From: Gammaproteobacteria bacterium
GTDB taxonomy: Bacteria; Pseudomonadota; Gammaproteobacteria; GCA-001735895
Assembly: GCA_024225395.1 (NCBI GenBank)
Contig: JAAEMR010000065.1
Location: 1-64,000 of the forward strand
Direction: 5' to 3'
Length of the DNA: 64,000 bases
Below, piece after piece: positions 18,466 to 28,854 of the stretch (its first letter is position 1; every line of letters starts with the position of its first letter). The notes beneath the pieces are model-generated. The model ran no database searches, was not told the origin of the DNA, and worked only from the letters and a program-made list of their open reading frames with translations. A program made the translations under genes and the position numbers.

Positions 18466-19623
18466 ATGCCCTGGAATGAACCGGGTAAAGACAAAGATCC
18501 CTGGGGACAACGTAATAATGATGCCCCACCAGATCTTGATGAAGTATTTAAAAATCTCAAGAAGAAACTGAACGGTCTTCTTGGAAGTGGTAAAGGTAGT
18601 GGCAGCAATGGCAGTAGAAGTGGAGGTTCGGAGGACTATTCCGGAATTATCCTGATTGCTGTTGGCGCTCTGGTTGTTGTCTGGCTACTGAGTGGTATCT
18701 ACATAGTCGACGAAGGTAAACGTGGTGTTGAAACACGTTTCGGTGCCAAATCTGATATAACCATGCCTGGACCCCACTGGCGTCTTCCATGGCCTATCGA
18801 TGAAGTTGAACAGGTTAACGTAGAAGGTATTCGCAAGATTAACCACAATTCTCAAATGCTGACTGAAGATGAAAATATCGTTTCATTGAGTCTGGAAGTT
18901 CAATACAACGTCAAAAATGCACAGAACTATGTATTTGAAGTGCGTGAACCTGATATCACTTTGAAGCAGGCAGCTGAAACAGCTGTTCGTGAAGTGGTCG
19001 GTCGTAGCACCATGGATTTTGTCATCACAGACGGTCGTGCGACAGTTTCTTCTGAAACTAAACGTATCATGCAGGATATCCTGGATTCATATGCGACCGG
19101 TTTAAATGTGTTGCAGGTGAACCTGAACGAAGCTCAGCCCCCTGAAGAAGTTCAGGACGCTTTTGCCGATGCGATAAAAGCACGAGAAGATGAGCAGAGA
19201 ATTATCAATGAAGCGAATGCTTATCGTAATGATGTTGTTCCGAAGGCTCGAGGTGATGGACAGGGCATGCTGGAAGATGCTGAAGCTTATCGCACCAGAG
19301 TAACCAAATCTGCGGAAGGTGAAACTGAGCGTTTTACCCAGTTGTTAGCTGAGTATCAACGTGCCCCTGAAGTAACCCGTGAAAGATTGTATCTGGACGC
19401 CATGGAAGAGGTGATGGCCAATAATTCAAAAGTGATTATGGATTCGCAAAATAGTGGCAACCTGATGTATCTGCCCCTGGATAAACTGATGTCAGGCGGT
19501 ACCGGTTCTTCTATGAATAGAGGGGTACCAGCGTCGTCACTCAATAATGGAACTGCAACACGTAATGTACTGGAAGAATTTAATCGAAATACCTCACGTA
19601 GTCGCTCACGGGAGACAAGATAA
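18466..19623 (+). CDS. hflK: HflK, FtsH-protease modulator
   Basis: 385 residues. A Gly/Ser-rich cytoplasmic N-terminus (about residues 1-60) precedes one membrane segment (GIILIAVGALVVVWLLSGIYIV) at about 62-83 and a periplasmic SPFH/prohibitin domain starting VDEGKRGVETRFGA. The C-terminus contains the long EAxAYR-rich helical segment. With HflC it builds the large cage that encloses FtsH and restricts its proteolysis. Its stop overlaps the hflC start (TAATG). Confidence 0.95.
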   Translation: MPWNEPGKDKDPWGQRNNDAPPDLDEVFKNLKKKLNGLLGSGKGSGSNGSRSGGSEDYSGIILIAVGALVVVWLLSGIYIVDEGKRGVETRFGAKSDITMPGPHWRLPWPIDEVEQVNVEGIRKINHNSQMLTEDENIVSLSLEVQYNVKNAQNYVFEVREPDITLKQAAETAVREVVGRSTMDFVITDGRATVSSETKRIMQDILDSYATGLNVLQVNLNEAQPPEEVQDAFADAIKAREDEQRIINEANAYRNDVVPKARGDGQGMLEDAEAYRTRVTKSAEGETERFTQLLAEYQRAPEVTRERLYLDAMEEVMANNSKVIMDSQNSGNLMYLPLDKLMSGGTGSSMNRGVPASSLNNGTATRNVLEEFNRNTSRSRSRETR

Positions 19624-20489
19624 TGAGTAATATCAAATTTGGAATGGTTATAGCGATATTTCTGGGTGTGATTGTATGGATGTCGACCTATGTTGTGCAC
19701 GAGCGTGAACTGGCAATTAAATTCAAACTGGGTGAAATTGTTGAAACAGTCGATCAGCCTGGACTGAACTGGAAAATCCCACTGATCAATAATATACGAA
19801 AGTTTGACAGCCGGATACTGACGCTGGATACGCCTTCAGAACGTTTTCTGACCAGTGAAAAGAAAAACGTAATCGTCGATTCATTTGTTAAGTGGCGTAT
19901 ATCTAATCCGCGTGATTACTACACGTCTACTCAGGGCGATGAGCGAATTGCTGTTTCTCGTATAGTTTCTATCTTAAATGATGAAATGAAGGGGCAGTTT
20001 GGTTCCAAGACGATTCATGAAGTTATTTCTGGTGAGCGTTCTGCCATTATGCAGGCCGTTAATGAAAATGCCGGTAAGAAAACTCTCGATATGGGTATTA
20101 AACTGGTGGACGTTCGGATTAAAAAAGTAGAACTGCCCGCTAATGTTAGTAACTCGGTTTTCCTCAGAATGATTAAGGAACGTGCCACGGTAGCTAAGGC
20201 TTTTCGTTCCGCAGGTGAAGAAAAGGCGAAAGGAATTAGAGCGAATGCAGATCGTCAACGCACAGAAATTCTGGCTGAAGCTTATCGTAAGTCAGAAGAA
20301 ATTCGTGGTAACGGTGATGCAACAGCTGCTAAAACCTATGCAGATGCTTACGGCGCGGATAAAGAGTTTTATTCTTTTACCCGTAGTTTGACGGCTTATA
20401 AAGGAAGCTTTAAAAATTCTGCTGATATTCTGGTGTTAAACCCTGAATCTGAGTTCTTTAAGTTCTTTAAAGGTTCTACTGGAAAATAG
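19623..20489 (+). CDS. hflC: HflC, FtsH-protease modulator
   Basis: 288 residues. An N-terminal membrane anchor (GMVIAIFLGVIVWMSTYVV) precedes an SPFH domain (HERELAIKFKLGEIVE, QPGLNWKIPLI, RISNPRDYY) and a helical C-terminus (RANADRQRTEILAEAYRKSE). It is the obligate partner of HflK in the FtsH-HflKC complex. A 1-base overlap with hflK implies coupled translation. A GC-rich hairpin without a T-tract follows the stop. Confidence 0.95.
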   Translation: MSNIKFGMVIAIFLGVIVWMSTYVVHERELAIKFKLGEIVETVDQPGLNWKIPLINNIRKFDSRILTLDTPSERFLTSEKKNVIVDSFVKWRISNPRDYYTSTQGDERIAVSRIVSILNDEMKGQFGSKTIHEVISGERSAIMQAVNENAGKKTLDMGIKLVDVRIKKVELPANVSNSVFLRMIKERATVAKAFRSAGEEKAKGIRANADRQRTEILAEAYRKSEEIRGNGDATAAKTYADAYGADKEFYSFTRSLTAYKGSFKNSADILVLNPESEFFKFFKGSTGK

Positions 20490-20507
20490 TAAACTACACG
20501 ATTGTAT

Positions 20508-20537
20508 GAACGGGCAGTTCCTTTTTACTGCCCGTTC
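20508..20537. other. 11-bp perfect hairpin after hflC
   Basis: GAACGGGCAGT (20508-20518) and ACTGCCCGTTC (20527-20537) form a perfect stem around an 8-base loop. The following bases (GTGCGTCTAAAA) hold no T-run, so it is not a classical terminator on the plus strand. It may stabilise the 3' end of the hflKC message or reduce readthrough into yjeT. Confidence 0.7.
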
Positions 20538-20559
20538 GTGCGTCTAAAAAAGAGAAGTT

Positions 20560-20751
20560 ATGAACTGGAACGACTTATTAGCTGCACTGGCTCTGGTCAT
20601 GGTCATTGAGGGCTTATTGCCTTTCATTAATCCGAAGGGCTATAAGAATACCATGATGCAAATGGCTACCTTTCCTGAAAAGTCGATTCGAATGATTGGT
20701 TTTGGCAGTATGATTGCCGGAGTTCTGTTTTTGTACCTGGTTAGAGGCTAG
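20560..20751 (+). CDS. DUF2065 small membrane protein (YjeT-like)
   Basis: 63 residues with two predicted membrane helices (LLAALALVMVIEGLLPFI and FGSMIAGVLFLYLVRG) joined by a short basic loop (NPKGYKNTMMQMATFPEKSI). The size, sequence and place between hflC and the hisZ-purA pair are those of the DUF2065/YjeT family. Its function is not established. The stop lies 10 bases before hisZ, so it is cotranscribed with it. Confidence 0.9.
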   Translation: MNWNDLLAALALVMVIEGLLPFINPKGYKNTMMQMATFPEKSIRMIGFGSMIAGVLFLYLVRG

Positions 20752-20761
20752 AGGTTAAATT

Positions 20762-21952
20762 TTGACTCAAACACCGAATAATCGCTGGTTGCTACCCGAT
20801 GGCATCGAAGAAATATTACCGCCAGATGCTTCTGCGGTAGAGCGACTACGTCAACAATTACTCAGTCTATATGATAGTTGGGGATATGATTTTGTCATAC
20901 CCGCCATGATTGAATTTACTGATTCTTTATTAACGGGCACGGCAAATTCGCTGGATCGAAAGACATACACACTGGTTGACCAGCTAACTGGCAAGCAGAT
21001 GGGTCTGAGATCAGACATGACGCCTCAGGTTGCTCGTATTGATGCGCATCAACTTGCCAATACAGGAACATCCCGGTTCTGTTATTGCGGACATTTGGTT
21101 CATGCCTATGCGGACGGGCTTAATCCCAGTCGGTCTCCATTGCAAATTGGCGCTGAAGTTTTTGGTAATGCATCGATAGAAGCCGATATTGAAGTGGTTT
21201 GCCTGATGCTTGAAACATTGCAGCGTATTCCGCTAAAAGATGTCTCCATCGATTTAGGTCATGTTGGTATTTTTCGTTCTTTAGTTGAACAGTCAGGACT
21301 CGATAAAACATTAGAAAATGTTTTATTCGATATGTTGCAACGTAAATCGATACCTGAGCTGAAAGCCTTTCTGGCTGATCAATCCTTGACAGAAACCACT
21401 CGAAATCAGTTTTGTCAGTTGGCACTACTGAATGGCAGTGTTGAAATTATTGATGAAGCTCGTGATGTATTTAAGGGTGCTGCTGAAGAATGTTTAGCCG
21501 CACTCGATCATATTGAAGCTGTGGCTAATGGAGTTCAACAGCGTTTTCCAGACGTTTTGATTCATTGTGATTTATCCGAATTACGCGGTTACGAATATCA
21601 TACTGGCCTGGTTTTTGCGGCTTTCCTTCCGGGACTGGGACGTGATATAGCTCGTGGCGGTCGCTACGATGATATCGGATCAGTATTTGGTGTTGCCCGA
21701 CCCGCAACAGGTTTTAGTACTGACTTACTCAACCTGTTTCATCTTTCGGAATTAAGTTCTCCGGTTAAGGCTGCAATATTGGCACCCAGTCATAAAGATG
21801 AAAATTTACAGCAACTCATTAAACAGTTACGAGATAATGGTGAGCGAGTCATCAATGATTTATCGGATGGTGACAATTCAGCTCAGCAGCAAATGTGTAA
21901 CCGACAGATAATCCATGACGGTAATCAATGGGTCGTTAAAGAGGTTAAATAG
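20762..21952 (+). CDS. hisZ: ATP phosphoribosyltransferase regulatory subunit HisZ
   Basis: 396 residues from a TTG start. It is a class II histidyl-tRNA-synthetase paralogue: WLLPDGIEEILPPDA, LRSDMTPQVARIDAH (motif 2 region) and ELRGYEYHTGLVFAAF near the C-terminus. It lacks the anticodon-binding domain, as HisZ does. It activates the short form of HisG in the first step of histidine synthesis. Its presence predicts a short hisG elsewhere in the genome. The neighbours yjeT and purA match other gammaproteobacteria. Confidence 0.94.
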   Translation: MTQTPNNRWLLPDGIEEILPPDASAVERLRQQLLSLYDSWGYDFVIPAMIEFTDSLLTGTANSLDRKTYTLVDQLTGKQMGLRSDMTPQVARIDAHQLANTGTSRFCYCGHLVHAYADGLNPSRSPLQIGAEVFGNASIEADIEVVCLMLETLQRIPLKDVSIDLGHVGIFRSLVEQSGLDKTLENVLFDMLQRKSIPELKAFLADQSLTETTRNQFCQLALLNGSVEIIDEARDVFKGAAEECLAALDHIEAVANGVQQRFPDVLIHCDLSELRGYEYHTGLVFAAFLPGLGRDIARGGRYDDIGSVFGVARPATGFSTDLLNLFHLSELSSPVKAAILAPSHKDENLQQLIKQLRDNGERVINDLSDGDNSAQQQMCNRQIIHDGNQWVVKEVK

Positions 21953-21981
21953 AATTCATGGTGAACAGTTACTTAAATTAA

Positions 21982-23310
<1,329 letters not shown>

Positions 23311-23331
23311 TTTGCTCGATAACATATTTTT

Positions 23332-23568
23332 CACCACGAACCAGGGGCAGGACGCCCGCAGGTGGAGCAATGCAGGAGCTATTGCCGAGGCGGGAAGAAA
23401 TACGAAGGGAGATAAAAAGAGTTTCATTGTAGCGAGTGAAGTGCAGACTTTTTATAGTCTGTTTTCTCTCGTTGCAGCTGCGATTCAGCCTACAACTGGA
23501 CGCTTTACATGAGAGTAATAGCCTGTTTATATATTAATGTCTTTTTAAAGCTTCGTGATTTCGTGGTG
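23332..23568. repeat. family A inverted-repeat element, copy 2, interrupted by another repeat
   Basis: The outer ends are CACCACGAA (23332-23340) and CTTCGTGATTTCGTGGTG (23551-23568). The left arm breaks at 23341 and appears to resume at about 23396 as AGAAATACGAAGG. The roughly 55 intervening bases hold a GC-rich second repeat. The interior up to 23550 has no credible gene. This element fills most of the 363-base gap between purA and the protease. Confidence 0.7.
23360..23389. repeat. short secondary repeat nested in family A copy 2
   Basis: The block containing GGAGCAATGCAGGAGC and then ATTGCCGAG resembles 49878-49906 (GAGCAGCGCAGGAGCAGTTG), which lies at the same place in another family A copy, just after its outer left arm. 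Two copies in corresponding positions suggest either an inherited internal module or a preferred insertion point. Confidence 0.55.
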
Positions 23569-23673
23569 AATGGGATTTTTAGGCTCTTGGTGATTTGTAA
23601 ATCAATGCAATAGTTACTGGAAATATAAGAATTTTTGGCCACACTCAATAAATACTTTCCTGACTGGATTCAA

Positions 23674-26178
23674 ATGAACAGAATTAGACTGGTTACCATA
23701 TTATGTTTGTTACTACTTTCGACCTTTGCAAAAGCAGATAGTGGTACCTGGAATATTGTAAAGCAGGGTCTACGAAATACCACTGATCAGCCACAGTCAG
23801 GTAATTTTTATAGAGTTGACCAGATCAAGCTCAGGCAGCAGTTGTCGCGAGCAACTCATGAAGGACGTTCAGCAGGAATTAGCGAAATAGAGTTACCCGT
23901 CAGTAACGGAAAGATCGAAAGATTTAGCATTGAAGAATCCCCCATTATGGCTGCCGGCCTGGCCGCCAGGTACCCGGACATCAAAACCTATAAAATTCAA
24001 GGCCTGGATAATCCCTATGCCAGTGGTCGATTAAGCATAGATCCTAAGGGTTTTCATGGAATGATTACTGATCCCAGAGGCACGTTTTATATTGATCCGC
24101 AAAGTGATGATACATATCGTGCCTATGGCAGGAAATCACAACACCAAACCAAGACCTTTAATTGTGGTGTAAAGGGGCATACACATTCTTCGCCTGTTGG
24201 AATTACGGCAGCCAGGACAGCTTCACGCACGGCGGGCAGCTTACGGGTTTATCGTCTGGCCGTTGCTGCAACCACGGAGTATGTGGCTGCTGTTGGAGGG
24301 ACAGACCGAATAGCGAGTGCTCAAATTATTACAGCCATAAACCGGGTAAATCAGATTTATCAACGTGATCTAGGGATTAAGCTGGAACTGGTTGGCAATA
24401 ATGATAATTTACTGGAAACCAGTGGAAACCTGCCCGTTGACTATTCTAATTCTGATGCCTCGGCCATGCTGGAAGAAAACCAGGATAATATTGATGCTGT
24501 AATTGGTAGCAGTAATTATGATATTGGTCATGTTTTTAGTACGGCAGGAAGTAGTGGTGGAAGCGGTATCGCTTATGTAAGTTCTGTTTGTAGCAATACG
24601 GCTAAAGCCGGTGGAGTCACAGGCCTGGCCAATCCTGTTGGAGATGCTTTTTATATTGATTTTGTCGCCCATGAAATGGGGCATCAATTTAGTGCAGAGC
24701 ATACCTTTAATGGAACCTCGAGTGCCTGCTCTGGTATTAACCGTGTGCCTGAATTTGCGGTTGAGCCGGGCAGCGGATCCACCATTATGAGCTACGCGGG
24801 TATCTGCGGTGCAGAAAATATAGTGGATCATACCGATGCCATGTTTCATGCGGTTTCTACTCAGTCAATTGATGCTTTTAATTCGGGTGCAAGTTGTGGA
24901 GAGTCTGTCAGCATTTTGAATCCCAGTTTACCAGTAGTCGATGCAGGGAATGATTATACGATTCCTCGAAAAACCCCGTTCATACTGTCAGCTTCAGCTA
25001 GTGACGCCGATGGAGATGCACTTACTTATTCCTGGGCTCAGATGGATGCGGGCACCGCGACCAGTGCTGTCTCACTGGGTGCTGATTTTGGCGATAATGC
25101 GCTTTTTCGCAGTTATTTACCGCAGGCTGAAAACTCCAGGCATTTTCCGGCACTGGGCACAACCCTGCAAAATTTGTTTGACGACAGTGAAAGTCTGGCC
25201 TGTCAGTCACGCTCACTAAATTTTCGTGTCACGGCGCGAGATGGAAATAGTGGAATCGGAAGAGACGATCTTTTACTCTCTGTTGATAATGACTCCGGAC
25301 CTTTTCAATTAACCTCCTTTAATACCCGTCAATCTCTTGCAGGCCTTGATAGTTACGATATCACCTGGGATGTCGCTAATACCGATGTAGCACCGGTGAA
25401 CTGTGCGACCGTTGATATCAGTTTACTCACTTTTAATAGCACTAAGAGTACTTATTTTGAAACGTTGTTATCTCAGAATGAAACAAACGATGGAAGTGCT
25501 TTAGTTAGTTTACCTGATTACTCAAACTCTCAGGCGCGATTTAAAATTCAGTGCAGTGATAATATTTTTTATGATATTTCGGATGATGATTTAGTTATTA
25601 CCGGTAGTAGTCCGTTTGAGACAACAGGGAAAACTGTTTTTTACAATACGGGTGGTTTGTTAATTTCAGACTTTCCAACAGAGAGCTGCTCGTCAGGTAA
25701 TAGTGGCTTTGGTGATGAAACCAACGATACCTTTTTCAGTGCTGATGATATCGAATTTTCGGATACCTATGACTATGCTATCCAGTTTTCGAATGATATC
25801 GACTATTTTAAATTTTCGCTGCCTTCTGCTGGTACTGTCACTATACAAACCGTTGGTGTTACCGATACCATGTGTGGAGTTTATGCTGAAGCATCATCTC
25901 AAAGCCTTATTTCTTTTGATGATGATGGAGGTAATAGATTTAACTGTTTGATTACCGAAGAGCTGGATGCAGGGACTTATTTTATCTCCATTGAAGGTGC
26001 ATTTGAGATAACCACCGGTGATTATAGTCTGGAAGTTGATTTCTCTGGAGAGACTGATGATTCCAGCTCATCCGGTGGCGGTGGCTCTATCGATTTTTAC
26101 TGGTTAGGTGGATTGTTTTCGGCCTTCTATTTTAGAAGACGATTAAGAGATGATTCAACGCAACGGACGCAAAGGTAG
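23674..26178 (+). CDS. secreted reprolysin-like zinc metalloprotease with GlyGly-CTERM-like tail
   Basis: About 834 residues from the ATG at 23674, which opens a clean signal peptide (MNRIRLVTILCLLLLSTFAKA); an in-frame TTG at 23635 would bury it. The propeptide is followed by the catalytic domain with zinc motif HEMGHQFSAEH and downstream GSTIMSYAGICG (Met-turn). Next come a PKD/cadherin-like stretch (DAGNDYTIPRKTPF) and a pre-peptidase C-terminal-like domain (FSNDIDYFKFSLPSAGTV). The tail is Ser/Gly-rich (SSSGGGGS), one hydrophobic helix and Arg-rich (FRRRLR), as in GlyGly-CTERM proteins processed by rhombosortase. The last ~7 codons lie inside repeat B copy 1. Confidence 0.88.
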   Translation: MNRIRLVTILCLLLLSTFAKADSGTWNIVKQGLRNTTDQPQSGNFYRVDQIKLRQQLSRATHEGRSAGISEIELPVSNGKIERFSIEESPIMAAGLAARYPDIKTYKIQGLDNPYASGRLSIDPKGFHGMITDPRGTFYIDPQSDDTYRAYGRKSQHQTKTFNCGVKGHTHSSPVGITAARTASRTAGSLRVYRLAVAATTEYVAAVGGTDRIASAQIITAINRVNQIYQRDLGIKLELVGNNDNLLETSGNLPVDYSNSDASAMLEENQDNIDAVIGSSNYDIGHVFSTAGSSGGSGIAYVSSVCSNTAKAGGVTGLANPVGDAFYIDFVAHEMGHQFSAEHTFNGTSSACSGINRVPEFAVEPGSGSTIMSYAGICGAENIVDHTDAMFHAVSTQSIDAFNSGASCGESVSILNPSLPVVDAGNDYTIPRKTPFILSASASDADGDALTYSWAQMDAGTATSAVSLGADFGDNALFRSYLPQAENSRHFPALGTTLQNLFDDSESLACQSRSLNFRVTARDGNSGIGRDDLLLSVDNDSGPFQLTSFNTRQSLAGLDSYDITWDVANTDVAPVNCATVDISLLTFNSTKSTYFETLLSQNETNDGSALVSLPDYSNSQARFKIQCSDNIFYDISDDDLVITGSSPFETTGKTVFYNTGGLLISDFPTESCSSGNSGFGDETNDTFFSADDIEFSDTYDYAIQFSNDIDYFKFSLPSAGTVTIQTVGVTDTMCGVYAEASSQSLISFDDDGGNRFNCLITEELDAGTYFISIEGAFEITTGDYSLEVDFSGETDDSSSSGGGGSIDFYWLGGLFSAFYFRRRLRDDSTQRTQR

Positions 26179-26290
26179 GCAGAGAAAGACAATTGTATTG
26201 CTAATTTTTGTAACTCAGCCTCTCTCTAAACGTAGAACATTTAACTTAACACGGAAACCTGCTAAAAAACCTTTGCGTACCTCTGTGGTT
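26157..26290. repeat. family B inverted-repeat element, copy 1
   Basis: The left arm (about 26157-26184, AACGCAACGGACGCAAAGG and beyond) and right arm (26270-26290, CCTTTGCGTACCTCTGTGG) are imperfect inverted repeats built from CGCAAAG-like units. The second copy at 61388-61531 has a cleaner form. The left arm overlaps the last codons of the protease gene and supplies its stop. Confidence 0.65.
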
Positions 26291-26342
26291 CAATAAAAAA
26301 TTCTGACCAGAATTGCTACAAACTTAAAGACTGTAAAATAAC

Positions 26343-26705
26343 TCAGGGAAAACACCGGGTTTTAATCACCGCATTATATTTAGTAGCATAGTCAATAATT
26401 TCCTGTACCTTTGCTAATTCCTGCTGACTGTGCATGGCATCAGATACCCCGCTCATGTATTTCACTCCACACCTGAGTTTATATTGAAGGCTTTTTTCAC
26501 CGTCTACTCCGGGGATAACTGTTCCTCGTAACGAAATCGCCATAAAACGAAAATCTCTTTTATCGAGTGCAGCCAAAGCATCTGCTTCAGGGTCAGCACC
26601 GCCCTTCAAATTGATGCTGTGGCCGGTTTCATGGGTGGCAGAAGAGTCTGTAACGCATCCATTGATGGATAACAGCAGTACAATTGAGAGGAAAATTTTG
26701 CTCAT
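26343..26705 (-). CDS. small lipoprotein of unknown function
   Basis: 120 residues with a lipoprotein signal (MSKIFLSIVLLLSINGC, lipobox SINGC, Cys about residue 17). The mature part starts with a polar linker (VTDSSATHETGHSINLKGG) and continues with mixed alpha/beta sequence that includes two more cysteines (LRCGVKYM and KTRCFP), which could form a disulfide. It stands alone, divergent from the ABC transporter at 26822 and convergent with the protease. I do not recognise the family. Confidence 0.7.
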   Translation of the reverse strand: MSKIFLSIVLLLSINGCVTDSSATHETGHSINLKGGADPEADALAALDKRDFRFMAISLRGTVIPGVDGEKSLQYKLRCGVKYMSGVSDAMHSQQELAKVQEIIDYATKYNAVIKTRCFP

Positions 26706-26821
26706 GGGGTTTTTGACGGAACCTATTTCAGTTTGATTTGGCTTAAATCCATATTATAGGTTATAGAAAATATAATCTTGTTTTATACTGCAAAAAATAC
26801 TTCAAAAAAATAGGTATCCAT

Positions 26822-27781
26822 ATGATCAAACAATCAATCGCAAGTTTAGTTACAGTTCTCGCATTAACAACTCCTTTAGCGGCTATCGCTGATAAATCAC
26901 TGGCAATTACCCAGATAGTTGAACATCCGGCACTGGATGCGGTCAGAAAAGGCGTTAAAGATGAACTCGCATCTGCAGGTTATACAGCCGGTGAAAACCT
27001 GAAGTGGACGTTTGAGTCTGCACAGGGGAATAGTGCGACAGCAGCTCAGATCGCAAAGAAATTTGCAGGAAAATCACCTGATGTGATTGTGGCCATTGCG
27101 ACACCTTCAGCTCAAACTGTGGCGGCTGCAGCAAGAAATTCAAACATCGTGTTTTCAGCAGTTACAGATCCGCTCGGGGCTAAACTGGTGAAAAACATGG
27201 ATAAGCCGGGTGGAAATATTACCGGTGTATCTGACCTGACACCTATTGATAAGCACATGGCACTGGTGAAACGAGTGGTTCCTTCGGCTAAAACAGTCGG
27301 TGTAATTTATAACCCGGGTGAAGCCAACTCGATGACTCTGATTGAACTGGTTAAAAAATATGCGCCTCAGCAGGGCATGAAAGTAGTTGAAGCCGGTGCC
27401 ACCAAGTCATCAGAAGTGTTATCTGCTGCACGTTCACTGGTAGGTAAGGCTGATGTTATTTATGTGCCAACCGATAATACCGTGGTATCTGCATTTTCTG
27501 CAGTTGTTAAAGTAGGAATGGCCGCTAAATTACCGGTTGTTGCCGGTGATACGGATTCTGTAAAACAGGGTGCAATAGCAGCACTGGGTTTTAATTATTA
27601 CGATGTGGGACGTCAAACGGGTAAGATCGTTTTAGATGTTCTAAATGGCACAAAACCAGGCGATATAGCGGTACAGGGCGTGGACAAAATGGAACTTTTT
27701 GTTAATCCAGCATCAGCTAAAAAAATGGGTGTTACTCTGGATGAAAGCCTGATTGCTGAAGCTAAAGAAGTAATTAAGTAA
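26822..27781 (+). CDS. ABC transporter substrate-binding protein, TrpX/YtrF-like (ABC_sub_bind)
   Basis: 319 residues with a signal peptide (MIKQSIASLVTVLALTTPLAAIA). The fold is the ABC_sub_bind type: ITQIVEHPALDAVRKGVKDEL, AQIAKKFAGKSPDVIVAIATPSAQT, FSAVTDPLGAKLV and YVPTDNTVVSAF. Members bind aromatic amino acids (TrpX of streptococci) or unknown ligands. The permease and ATPase at 27961-29645 complete the importer. A family A element separates this gene from them. The substrate is not deducible from sequence. Confidence 0.88.
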   Translation: MIKQSIASLVTVLALTTPLAAIADKSLAITQIVEHPALDAVRKGVKDELASAGYTAGENLKWTFESAQGNSATAAQIAKKFAGKSPDVIVAIATPSAQTVAAAARNSNIVFSAVTDPLGAKLVKNMDKPGGNITGVSDLTPIDKHMALVKRVVPSAKTVGVIYNPGEANSMTLIELVKKYAPQQGMKVVEAGATKSSEVLSAARSLVGKADVIYVPTDNTVVSAFSAVVKVGMAAKLPVVAGDTDSVKQGAIAALGFNYYDVGRQTGKIVLDVLNGTKPGDIAVQGVDKMELFVNPASAKKMGVTLDESLIAEAKEVIK

Positions 27782-27791
27782 CGATTATGCT

Positions 27792-27928
27792 CCACGAAGT
27801 CACGAAGCTCACGATGAAAACCAAAAGCATGATTTATTTGAAATAACTATTTTCAGGATGATTTCAAATTTATATAACCTTGATGCTTTGTACTTACCGA
27901 TAATAAAACCTTCGTGTTCTTCGTGGTG
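27792..27928. repeat. family A inverted-repeat element, copy 3
   Basis: The left arm 27792-27814 (CCACGAAGTCACGAAG then CTCACGA) and right arm 27909-27928 (CCTTCGTGTTCTTCGTGGTG) form the inverted repeat. The AT-rich centre has no gene. It occupies nearly all of the 179 bases between the binding-protein gene and its permease gene, on the same transcript. Confidence 0.8.
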
Positions 27929-27960
27929 AATTATCCTTTTGATTTAGAATTACATTTAAT

Positions 27961-28854
27961 ATGAGTCTAATAGCATTATTAGGGGCTATCGAGAGCGGGC
28001 TGATTTTTGCCCTGGTCGCGCTCGGTGTTTACCTGTCATTCAGGGTGCTGGAATTTCCCGACCTGACAGTGGATGGTAGTTTTCCATTGGGTGCTGCGGT
28101 GAGTGCTACCTTGATTGTGAATGGCTGGGATCCCTGGTTGTCAACGGGGTTAGCCATTATTGCGGGAGCTCTCGCCGGAATTCTAACCGGCTGGTTGAAT
28201 GTGCAGTTAAAGATACTTCATTTGCTGGCTTCTATTTTAACCATGATCGCCTTGTATTCGATTAATTTGCGCATTATGGGAAGACCCAATGTGGCGTTAT
28301 TAGGCGAAGAAACCATTCTGACTCCAGTAGAAAACCTGGGCAACAGCCTCGGTCTTCCCTTTTATGCTTCAACGCCACTGTTTTTTGTTATTGTGGTTAT
28401 TGTCTGCACATTACTACTATTAAAATTTCTGAACACGGAAACGGGTCTTGCGATGCGGGCAACCGGTGCCAATGCACGAATGGCACGAGCACAGGGGGTG
28501 AAAACGAGCTGGATGATTTTAACCGGAATGGCATTATCAAATAGTTTGGTCGCATTGGCAGGTAGTTTGTTCGCACAGAGCCAGGGCAGTGCAGATGTCA
28601 CCATGGGCGTTGGCGTGATTGTCGTGGGTCTGGCGTCGGTCATCGGTGGGGAAGCCATTATATCTCCGACAACGGTGTTAAAAGCCGCACTGGCCTGCAT
28701 AGTCGGGGCTATTTTGTATCGACTGGCGATTGCTTTTGCGCTAAACCTGGATTTTATTGGACTTAAAGCCCAGGATTTAAACCTGGTGACTTCTATCCTG
28801 GTGATGATCGCCATCGTGATACCCCGCTATAAATTCAGGAAAGCACGGTCATGA
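27961..28854 (+). CDS. ABC transporter permease (TrpY-like, BPD_transp_2 family)
   Basis: 297 residues with about eight membrane segments. It starts MSLIALLGAIESGLIFALVA and carries FRVLEFPDLTVDGSFPLGAA, a segment highly typical of permeases paired with ABC_sub_bind proteins. It also has the cytoplasmic loop NTETGLAMRATGANARMARA. It forms the inner-membrane channel. Its stop overlaps the ATPase start by 4 bases, so those two are coupled, whereas the binding-protein gene is split off by a repeat. Confidence 0.9.
   Translation: MSLIALLGAIESGLIFALVALGVYLSFRVLEFPDLTVDGSFPLGAAVSATLIVNGWDPWLSTGLAIIAGALAGILTGWLNVQLKILHLLASILTMIALYSINLRIMGRPNVALLGEETILTPVENLGNSLGLPFYASTPLFFVIVVIVCTLLLLKFLNTETGLAMRATGANARMARAQGVKTSWMILTGMALSNSLVALAGSLFAQSQGSADVTMGVGVIVVGLASVIGGEAIISPTTVLKAALACIVGAILYRLAIAFALNLDFIGLKAQDLNLVTSILVMIAIVIPRYKFRKARS

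Noticed and set aside
20508-20537. Hairpin after hflC as an intrinsic terminator
   Set aside because: The stem is perfect but no T-run follows, and yjeT-hisZ continue on the same strand.
24409-24849. 146-codon minus-strand frame inside the metalloprotease
   Set aside because: It lies antisense to the conserved zinc-binding region and has no family features or ribosome site.
28362-28814. 150-codon minus-strand frame inside the ABC permease
   Set aside because: It is the antisense shadow of a membrane protein with biased composition.
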